A stretch of 24,173 nucleotides of DNA, from positions 1-24,173 of IMG/VR virus record IMGVR_UViG_3300042880_000156, one strand, 5' to 3'. The notes under the pieces were generated by a model. The model ran no database searches. It was not told the origin of the DNA and worked only from the letters and a program-made list of their open reading frames with translations. This document shows positions 14,813 to 22,495 of the stretch, one piece after another. The translations under genes were made by a program, and so were the position numbers. This DNA is from a virus. How positions within the stretch are numbered: the stretch's first letter is position 1; every line of letters starts with the position of its first letter.

Positions 14813-16651
14813 ATGGCTGAAAAGAAAATATCGTACACAACAAGGGATTTCCAAGGGATAAGAACTGAGTTAATTAATTTTACTAGAACCTACTACCCAG
14901 ACCTAATCCAAAATTTCAATGACGCTGGTATTTTTTCAGTAATGTTGGACTTAAACGCTGCTGTAACCGATAATCTTCAGTTCCAAATTGACAGGAGTAT
15001 TCAGGAGACAGTTTTACAATACGCTCAACAAAAATCTTCAGTATATAACATCGCTAGAACATACGGTTTAAAAATCCCAGGACAAAGACCATCAGTAGCT
15101 TTAGTTGATTTCTCAATACAGGTTCCAGCTTTTGGGGACAGTGAAGATTTAAGATATTGTGGTATTTTAAGAAGGGGATCACAGGTTAGTGGAGCTGGAC
15201 AACCATTTGAAACCGTTTATGACATTGATTTTTCATCTCCGGTAAACTCAGAAGGATCACCAAATAGATTAAAGATACCTAATTTTAATCCAAACGGTAC
15301 ACTAAGAAATTATACAATAACAAAACGTGAAGTTGTTGTTAATGGTATAACAAAGGTGTTTAAAAGAATTATAACAGCTAATGACGTTAGACCATTCTTT
15401 GAGTTATTTTTACCAGAGAAAAACGTATTAGGTATTACCAGTGTTTTACTTAAAGATGGAACACAGTATAATACAATACCACAACCACAAGAATTTTTAG
15501 GGTTAGATAATAGATGGTACGAGGTAAAAGCTTTAGCTGAGGATAGGGTGTTTATTGAGGACCCAACTAAGGTTTCTGACCAACCAGGGGTTAAAGTTGG
15601 TAAATACATAACAACAAACACAAAATTCATCAGTGAATACACACCAGAAGGATTTTTAAAAATGACATTTGGTGGGGGTAGTGTGTCAGCTGAAGAACAG
15701 TTAAGGGAGTTCGCTAGAAACGGAGCTTATTTTGATTTGAATAAATACTCAAACAACCTTGGATTGGGATCAGCTTTAAAATCAAACTCAACGTTATTTA
15801 TACAGTATAGAATTGGGGGTGGACAAGCTACAAATTTAGGATCAAATGTTATTACACAAATAGGTACTGTTTCATTCTCAGTTAATGGTCCATCTGAAAG
15901 TGATAATAGGTTGACAATAAACTCATTGACGTGTAACAATGTGACCGCAGCTATTGGGGGGTCTAACCAACCAACAGTGGAAGAAGTTAGACAATACATA
16001 TCATTTAACTTTGCCGCACAAAATAGAGCGGTAACAATTAATGATTATGAATCTATTTTAAGAACAATGCCATCCCAGTTTGGTGCTCCAGCTAAAGTGT
16101 CGGTATTGGAAGAAAATAATAAAATTAAAATAAAAATGTTATCATATGATACCGAAGGTAATTTAACTGACAACATATCAAATACGATAAAATCAAATGT
16201 AGCTAATTATTTGTCTAACTATAGAATGATAAATGATTATATTTCCATAGAATCAGCTAGTCCAATTGACTTAGGTATTGAGGTTGACTTAGTTTTAGAT
16301 TCAACACAAAATCAGGGATCATTAATTAGTAAAACAATAGATATTGTTAGTTCATATTTTAGTCCACTAAACCAACAATTAGGTAAAAATGTTAATGTGT
16401 CAGAAATTAGACGACTAATACAAAGTGAGAATGGTGTAATTAGTATTTCAGACATTAGATTCTTCAACAAAGTTGGTGGACAATACTCCTCTAACCAAAC
16501 ATCACAAAGATATTCAGATTTGTCAACAAAGCAAATTCAGTTAGTCGCTGATACCATCTTTGCTGAACCAAGTCAAATATATCAAATAAGATACCCAAAT
16601 AAGGATATATCCGTTAGAGTTCTTAATTTTAAGAACATTAATTTCTCTTGA
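14813..16651 (+). CDS. 6: gp6-like baseplate wedge protein (baseplate J family)
   Basis: 612 residues; T4 gp6 is 660. The N-terminus ('YTTRDFQGIRTELINFTRTYYPDL', given only as the start of the pattern) and 'GIFSVMLDLNAAVTDNLQF' are characteristic of T4-type gp6. The region from about residue 385, 'TVEEVRQYISFNFAAQNRAV' and 'TINDYESILRTMPSQFG', is the conserved baseplate J core, followed by 'ISIESASPIDLGIEVDLVL' and a C-terminal alpha/beta part. gp6 dimers cross-link wedges into a ring and rearrange during sheath contraction. It is virtually co-translated with gp25, with one base between the two genes. Confidence 0.9.
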   Translation: MAEKKISYTTRDFQGIRTELINFTRTYYPDLIQNFNDAGIFSVMLDLNAAVTDNLQFQIDRSIQETVLQYAQQKSSVYNIARTYGLKIPGQRPSVALVDFSIQVPAFGDSEDLRYCGILRRGSQVSGAGQPFETVYDIDFSSPVNSEGSPNRLKIPNFNPNGTLRNYTITKREVVVNGITKVFKRIITANDVRPFFELFLPEKNVLGITSVLLKDGTQYNTIPQPQEFLGLDNRWYEVKALAEDRVFIEDPTKVSDQPGVKVGKYITTNTKFISEYTPEGFLKMTFGGGSVSAEEQLREFARNGAYFDLNKYSNNLGLGSALKSNSTLFIQYRIGGGQATNLGSNVITQIGTVSFSVNGPSESDNRLTINSLTCNNVTAAIGGSNQPTVEEVRQYISFNFAAQNRAVTINDYESILRTMPSQFGAPAKVSVLEENNKIKIKMLSYDTEGNLTDNISNTIKSNVANYLSNYRMINDYISIESASPIDLGIEVDLVLDSTQNQGSLISKTIDIVSSYFSPLNQQLGKNVNVSEIRRLIQSENGVISISDIRFFNKVGGQYSSNQTSQRYSDLSTKQIQLVADTIFAEPSQIYQIRYPNKDISVRVLNFKNINFS

Positions 16652-16722
16652 TAATTTATTTTTTTATATTTAGGACTATTTTTTGAAAATAGGAAATAAA
16701 CTATTTATCAAAAAAAGACTTA
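16652..16722 (+). promoter_or_regulatory. AT-rich gap with weak hairpin and recurrent 12-mer
   Basis: The gap begins with a T-rich run (16656-16671). CTATTTT (16676-16682) can pair with AAAATAG (16686-16692), but the stem is AT-rich, has only a 3-base loop and no T tail. ACTATTTATCAA lies at 16700-16711, identical to the copy at 10771. It probably carries a promoter for the 1923-residue gene. Confidence 0.3.
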
Positions 16723-19700
16723 ATGCCTAAATCATATAGAATACGAACACAAGTAGGTGTTGACAAATACATTAATCTCAAGTTAGAACAAGACTTTGAA
16801 ACCTTGGAGATCTTATCATTAAAGATTAACCAAAGTGATATATACACAAGAATTTGTTCTGATTATGGGGTTATTGTTGGTCGAGTATTTGTTAACGGGG
16901 GTTATGGGTTACCAAACACTAAAGTTTCTATTTTTATTCCACAGGAAGATTTGGATGAAATAAATCCAGTTATCTCAGAACTTTACCCATATAAAACTTT
17001 GTCCACACTGAATGAAAATGGTTATAGGTATAATTTATTACCAAAAGAACCATCATATCCAGGACACTCAGCTACCGGGACATTTCCAACAAAGGAAGAA
17101 GTTCTTATTGATCAAACAACTATAGAAGTTTATGACAAATACTACAAATTTACGGTAAAAACAAACGATAGTGGTGACTACATGATATTTGGAGTACCAA
17201 CAGGTAGCCAAACCATTTTCATGGATATAGATTTATCCGATATGGGTTGTTTTTCTTTGTCACCACAAGATTTAATACGTACGGGTCAAGCTAACGAAAC
17301 ACAATTAAATGGTACAACATTTAAAACGTCAACAGATTTAAATGAATTACCACAGATAAAGACACTAAATAAAATTGTTGAGGTCTCACCACTATGGGGT
17401 GAAGAGGATGTTTGTCAAATTGGTATCACCAGAGTCGACTTTGACTTAACAACTGAAAGTAGTGTTAAAATCGAACCAACCTCCATTTTTATGGGGTCAA
17501 TAGTGTCAACATCAAATGATGACTATTTAAGTACTGGATGTGTACCAAAATTAGATATGGGTAATCTTTGTGATTTAGTATCTGGACCTGGACAAATCCT
17601 ATCAATAAGACAAACCATAAATGTTGATGAGTTTGGGGACCCAATACTAGAACAATATGTTTTAGAAAATGACGGTAAAATAATTGATGAGAACGGTACA
17701 TGGTTAGCTAACCTACCAATGAACTTAGATTATATAACAACAGACGAGTTCGGTAACCAAGTGATTTCAAACGACCCAAGTGTCGGAATACCAACAAAAT
17801 CAAAATATAGATTTAAGATTAAATGGCAAAATGAAACCGGGAATAACAATAATTTTGTTAGAGCTAATTACCTTGTACCAAACATTAGAGAATATGGATG
17901 GGACAACACTAGCTCAGACCCGAGTAATATAGTTTTAATACCCTACGTTTCAAATATACCAGTACCCGATTATGAAGATAGTTTAACAATTGTTGGGTCT
18001 GGTGACCTATTAGGACCTGTGGTGACATCAAACGTATTAACATTTAATGTATTTATACAATCTAACCCACTATCAAGTCAGTCACCATACCTAGGGGACC
18101 CAAACTTGGGAATTACCGGATTAACAAACAATAATGTCATAAATATTATTTTTACACCAATAGACCCAACATTACCAGCTACAATAACATATCCTGGGGG
18201 TTCATTGGGACCTGTAACATTCTCAATACCACCTAATACAATATCCACGGTTTTTGGAGCGTTTACCCAACAAGGTGGTTTAGTGAGTGACACAACGACA
18301 AATGTACAATCATACATCGTGGAAATAGGACCATCTGGGTTAGGTCCATGGACATTATATTCAGGTAGTTTAAACTCAATTCCTGTTAATGTTGGTGAAT
18401 TTGTGAGAATAACACCCACAGCTGTTGATATAAGTCAACCACAACAAGTTGTGTATAGTTTTGGAAATCAAAATTATTTTAATTACATAAGATCATACGC
18501 TTTTAGTTTAGATTGGGATGACTATGTAGATAAAAATGTGGCTATAAACTGTGAGGATACATTTTATCAATTCCACTATAATAAAGTTTATACGGTATCG
18601 TCATTTATCGATAGGTACAAGAAAGGTAAAAATAAAGATAGACATTTAGGTATTAAAGAAATTACAGATAGACGGTGTCAAACTGAAAATAATAAATTCC
18701 CAGTAAACGACCTACAAAGAAATTTTGATTTTATTGAGTTTGTTGTACAATTGCTTTTAAATATATTGACACTACCAATGATTGTGTTAATAACAATAGC
18801 TCATTTTGTGATAGTTTCTTGGCCTGTTTTAAAATGGTTGGTATCGATTGGTATACCAATATGGTTGGGGTATCAAATCGCTCAAGCGATTGGAACCGCG
18901 ATATACTCATTCCCAGCGATATTCATTGTAATACCACAAATAATCGCAGCTATTTTATATATCGCGTTATTAATATTTTTTATTGTTTATATAATACCTA
19001 GATTGGTTAACTGGAACACATTTAATAGAATTGGATTACCAATGTTAACATATCCAGATTGTGACGCTTGTCCATGTGACCCATTATTAGCTAATTTAAA
19101 TGAACCTGAAGACGACCTTGGTCAAGGAATTGTTGACACAAATAATTCATTTTTAGCTGACACAACCGCCTCATACAACTACCAGAACCCAGAATTGGGG
19201 TGTAACCCAAGAAATCCATATCAGAATCGTATTGATGAAGATGACCCTGAAGTCTCATTTGACGCTTCGGCACAATTCTACCAACTATTTTCCGGTATCG
19301 ATAGACTAGGTAACCCACGTAGGGGTGTTACAGCTTTTTTAACAAAAAAAAACACGGGAAGTTTATTCCAATCACCAGCTTCTGAATGGGGGTATCCGAT
19401 TACTGAACATTGGCCAAACAAATTAAATAGATTTAACCTTAGAGATAAGTTTTTTTCAGGTAAAAACTTCATTAGAACTTACGTTAATAACGCTGATGAT
19501 TACTTTGAGGATCAACCCTTGGTAATTGTCGTCGATTGGAATATGTATAACGCTTTCCAACCGGGAGAGATGGTAACGTTCCAAAACCCAAGGATGTCCG
19601 GGGACATCCATAGAATTACAGGATTAACAGACTCAACTGGGGGTACACTTTATAATGAGTTTAATTGTAGATCAATAACTGGGACAACATTACCACCTGG

Positions 19701-22494
19701 GGTACACGGTGTAAACATCGACTACGCGAATAGATTTTTTGTACCTGGAGACCCAAATCAACCAGCTAATAAAACGATAACAATACCTATAAGTGCGAAT
19801 ACCGAAAATGGTAGTTATAGATTCCCAGCTGACATGGAGTATTTCCAAGTTATTACCGGTATGTCAATATCAAATTATCTGTCCATGTCTAACGAAATTA
19901 GTTCTGGTTTTTTCCCTAGAGAATATTTGAATCACGTTATTAGATGGAGATATGAGAAATATGACAGTGGGAACGCAATATATGAACAACAAGGGAAATC
20001 TTTGGATAATTTTTTTGATGGTCAAAATTTAGGTGTTATAATATTAACTAGAGGTGTTGACCCATATACCGATAGACAACTAATTAAGTATGAATTAGGG
20101 ACCTTATTCGGAAAAGCTGCAAATCAAGTTTCGGTAACTGGTTATTATAAACTAAATTACCCAATACGAAGATACACCACAGGTAGTAATTTTACACCAG
20201 CTAGACATAATGTACCAACAAATGTAAACTATTTATCTTCGGGTAATGGTGGCAGAAGTCAATACCACAAGTCTTTTAGTTTTACCCCAGATTCTACATT
20301 GTTTAACCAATATACCAACACAGGATCCACATTACCATATTATTATTCATCACTTGATTTTGAAAATTCAGGACTTGAGATGAGACACGTATTACCACAA
20401 TTATCGGTACCATTATTTGCCGACCCATCGGATCAACCATATACTGGTATTGCACCACCTTATATAGATGGATTTAGTTCAATTGATTGGTCAACGGGAG
20501 CGGAATATGATGTATTACCATACAGAGGAGTGACTTCAGAGGTTTTATCCAATTCGTCAATTGCACCGATTGGGGTTTGTGGTGCTACGGTAGACGGTTG
20601 GAACGAAAGTCAATACCCAAGCAAATTTATGTATGTTGGTGGTGGGTCATTTTTATCAACGTTTGGTAGTTATTTAGGTGACATTTCAGCAGAGGCTGAC
20701 AACAATGGTGTTTGGTCAAACGACAACCAATCTGGTTATGCTATAAATCCTCCGATTGCTGATGGATTAAGGTCAGGAGCGAGTAATTTTAAAGCCACAA
20801 CAAATACAATTTGGTATCTTTGTTCACCAGCTTATATTAGTTATTATGATATACCATCGATCAGTTGTCCAAGCCCCGACTACAACTGTAATACAAGTTC
20901 AGTTAAGGGTATTAATTTTAACGATAGATTCGGTATTGTTATGAGAAGTGATAGGTTACCAACCTCAACCAGTTTAGAAGGTAAAGGACCATATATTGAG
21001 GGATATAACGGTGACCCATATACTAAATTTGTACTACATGAAAACAATTCATTTATGTATTATAAAATACCAGATGAAGGGATTTGTGACACAATATTCC
21101 AATACCAACTACAGTCAGATGACCCAAATGATATATTAGTTGATTCAGGTATTCCGGAATCGTTAGCTGGTAGTTTAACATGTGAAGGTATGACTGAATT
21201 ATCATGTTATGATGGTTATGGGACTGGTTTTACGGTAAATGAAACATGTGCCGATAATGATAAAGTAATTAATGGATGTTATTACTTATTGAACGAACCA
21301 TATATCACTAGTATTGGTTCCGACATTGAGTTATTTTTGGAATGGAAAGCTAGATTTAGAATAATGTACGCAGCTTGTCGTGGAGTATTTTCACACATGT
21401 TCCAAAATAATTGGGTTAATGGGACACTATACATGCCAACATTTAATAAGTTGACATTATATGATGAATTTGGTGAATTTACAGATTACAAATATTGTGA
21501 AGAGATAATAAACTATAATACAGCTAGTAATAGTTTCTTTTATCGGTCTACCCCATATAGAATATCCCCAGCTGTTGGATTTATTGGATCACAAAGTACC
21601 AGTCCATCCGATAATTCGGTAAATAATAGACAGATAAAAACACCAACAACCATTATGGATTTAGGTAAAAGGGATGAATTCATATCATATATATGCTCAA
21701 ATCCGGAATTTAGTGGGGAATATTTATCAGATACGTTAACAAGTTCTTCATACAATGATTCATCATTAGTACTACAGTTAGGTATAATATCTAGACTCGT
21801 GAATTCAACCTGGCTACAACAGATCTTTAACACAAATGACGCTTCAGTGCAACAGTATTTTTCAAGAACAGGGTCCAGAATTGATGGTGATATCGCTCAG
21901 TCAATGTCAATAAATTCTGAATACCAAATAAACCCATTTGTCGGATCGAACTACCCAGATCAATTTATTTGGGTTGGGGTTGACTCGGCTAATAAACCGG
22001 TTTTTGGTGTATTTTACAATACCAGTGAGGATCAATACAAAAACAGGAGAGCTTTGTCACCCGGATATAAAATTTATAATTTTTCACCTCTATTACAGGA
22101 TCTAATACCATATAATAGTACACAAGAAGTTCCATTATACCGTTGGACACTAAATGATAATAACACTATTTTTGGTAATGAATTTAACAATTGGGACACA
22201 TCCTGGGTTTTGGGGTCAAGTAGGTTACCATCAAGAAAATACCAATCGTTGGACACAAGTAATAACGTTTCACCATTTAATTATTTTCAAACGTCTACTA
22301 TGACATCAGCACCACCAAATTTACAGTATGGTTTTATTACTAATATTGATTCTTCTGGTAATCCAGTAATAAATGGAACACCATTACAAAATAAATTTAT
22401 AGTGGGTGCCCCATATCATTTTTACTTTGGTTTAAAAAATGGTAAAACAGCTGTGAATAGATTTATAAAATTATATGTAAATATTATCGACTAA
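16723..22494 (+). CDS. 1923-residue virion protein with internal hydrophobic block
   Basis: A very large protein directly downstream of gp25-gp6. Residues about 45-190 contain a beta-sandwich that resembles carboxypeptidase-regulatory/Cna-B-like domains: 'GRVFVNGGYGLPNTKVSIFIP' at the start, then, after an insertion, 'TNDSGDYMIFGVPTGSQ'. Residues about 395-590 are Gly/Pro/Thr-rich and beta-like. Residues 673-760 are strongly hydrophobic with three or four possible membrane spans, followed by a Cys cluster 'YPDCDACPCDP' (Cys780, 783, 785). The rest, to 1923, is rich in Asn, Tyr, Gly and Ser, typical of virion fibre or baseplate proteins. There is no signal peptide at the N-terminus. It is probably a baseplate or tail-tip component; T4 has no obvious equivalent. 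The precise role is unknown. Confidence 0.6.
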   Translation: MPKSYRIRTQVGVDKYINLKLEQDFETLEILSLKINQSDIYTRICSDYGVIVGRVFVNGGYGLPNTKVSIFIPQEDLDEINPVISELYPYKTLSTLNENGYRYNLLPKEPSYPGHSATGTFPTKEEVLIDQTTIEVYDKYYKFTVKTNDSGDYMIFGVPTGSQTIFMDIDLSDMGCFSLSPQDLIRTGQANETQLNGTTFKTSTDLNELPQIKTLNKIVEVSPLWGEEDVCQIGITRVDFDLTTESSVKIEPTSIFMGSIVSTSNDDYLSTGCVPKLDMGNLCDLVSGPGQILSIRQTINVDEFGDPILEQYVLENDGKIIDENGTWLANLPMNLDYITTDEFGNQVISNDPSVGIPTKSKYRFKIKWQNETGNNNNFVRANYLVPNIREYGWDNTSSDPSNIVLIPYVSNIPVPDYEDSLTIVGSGDLLGPVVTSNVLTFNVFIQSNPLSSQSPYLGDPNLGITGLTNNNVINIIFTPIDPTLPATITYPGGSLGPVTFSIPPNTISTVFGAFTQQGGLVSDTTTNVQSYIVEIGPSGLGPWTLYSGSLNSIPVNVGEFVRITPTAVDISQPQQVVYSFGNQNYFNYIRSYAFSLDWDDYVDKNVAINCEDTFYQFHYNKVYTVSSFIDRYKKGKNKDRHLGIKEITDRRCQTENNKFPVNDLQRNFDFIEFVVQLLLNILTLPMIVLITIAHFVIVSWPVLKWLVSIGIPIWLGYQIAQAIGTAIYSFPAIFIVIPQIIAAILYIALLIFFIVYIIPRLVNWNTFNRIGLPMLTYPDCDACPCDPLLANLNEPEDDLGQGIVDTNNSFLADTTASYNYQNPELGCNPRNPYQNRIDEDDPEVSFDASAQFYQLFSGIDRLGNPRRGVTAFLTKKNTGSLFQSPASEWGYPITEHWPNKLNRFNLRDKFFSGKNFIRTYVNNADDYFEDQPLVIVVDWNMYNAFQPGEMVTFQNPRMSGDIHRITGLTDSTGGTLYNEFNCRSITGTTLPPGVHGVNIDYANRFFVPGDPNQPANKTITIPISANTENGSYRFPADMEYFQVITGMSISNYLSMSNEISSGFFPREYLNHVIRWRYEKYDSGNAIYEQQGKSLDNFFDGQNLGVIILTRGVDPYTDRQLIKYELGTLFGKAANQVSVTGYYKLNYPIRRYTTGSNFTPARHNVPTNVNYLSSGNGGRSQYHKSFSFTPDSTLFNQYTNTGSTLPYYYSSLDFENSGLEMRHVLPQLSVPLFADPSDQPYTGIAPPYIDGFSSIDWSTGAEYDVLPYRGVTSEVLSNSSIAPIGVCGATVDGWNESQYPSKFMYVGGGSFLSTFGSYLGDISAEADNNGVWSNDNQSGYAINPPIADGLRSGASNFKATTNTIWYLCSPAYISYYDIPSISCPSPDYNCNTSSVKGINFNDRFGIVMRSDRLPTSTSLEGKGPYIEGYNGDPYTKFVLHENNSFMYYKIPDEGICDTIFQYQLQSDDPNDILVDSGIPESLAGSLTCEGMTELSCYDGYGTGFTVNETCADNDKVINGCYYLLNEPYITSIGSDIELFLEWKARFRIMYAACRGVFSHMFQNNWVNGTLYMPTFNKLTLYDEFGEFTDYKYCEEIINYNTASNSFFYRSTPYRISPAVGFIGSQSTSPSDNSVNNRQIKTPTTIMDLGKRDEFISYICSNPEFSGEYLSDTLTSSSYNDSSLVLQLGIISRLVNSTWLQQIFNTNDASVQQYFSRTGSRIDGDIAQSMSINSEYQINPFVGSNYPDQFIWVGVDSANKPVFGVFYNTSEDQYKNRRALSPGYKIYNFSPLLQDLIPYNSTQEVPLYRWTLNDNNTIFGNEFNNWDTSWVLGSSRLPSRKYQSLDTSNNVSPFNYFQTSTMTSAPPNLQYGFITNIDSSGNPVINGTPLQNKFIVGAPYHFYFGLKNGKTAVNRFIKLYVNIID
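18739..19002 (+). other. Segment encoding putative transmembrane helices inside a virion protein
   Basis: Residues 673-760 of the 1923-residue protein are almost free of charges and consist of Ile, Leu, Val, Phe, Trp and Ala ('IVLITIAHFVIVSWPVLKWL', 'IWLGYQIAQAIGTAIYSFP', 'ILYIALLIFFIVYIIP'). They are bounded by Asp/Glu before and by Arg-Leu-Val-Asn-Trp-Asn after. Three or four spans are possible. The hydrophilic flanks, about 670 and 1160 residues long, show this is an embedded membrane-active block and not a signal peptide. Confidence 0.65.
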
Positions 22495-22495
22495 T

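Noticed and set aside
15310-15642. Minus-strand open frame of 110 codons inside gp6
   Set aside because: Antisense shadow of a clearly conserved gene with no independent evidence.
16676-16692. CTATTTT/AAAATAG hairpin as a terminator after gp6
   Set aside because: The stem is nearly all A-T with a 3-base loop and no T tract after it, so it is more likely chance in an AT-rich gap.
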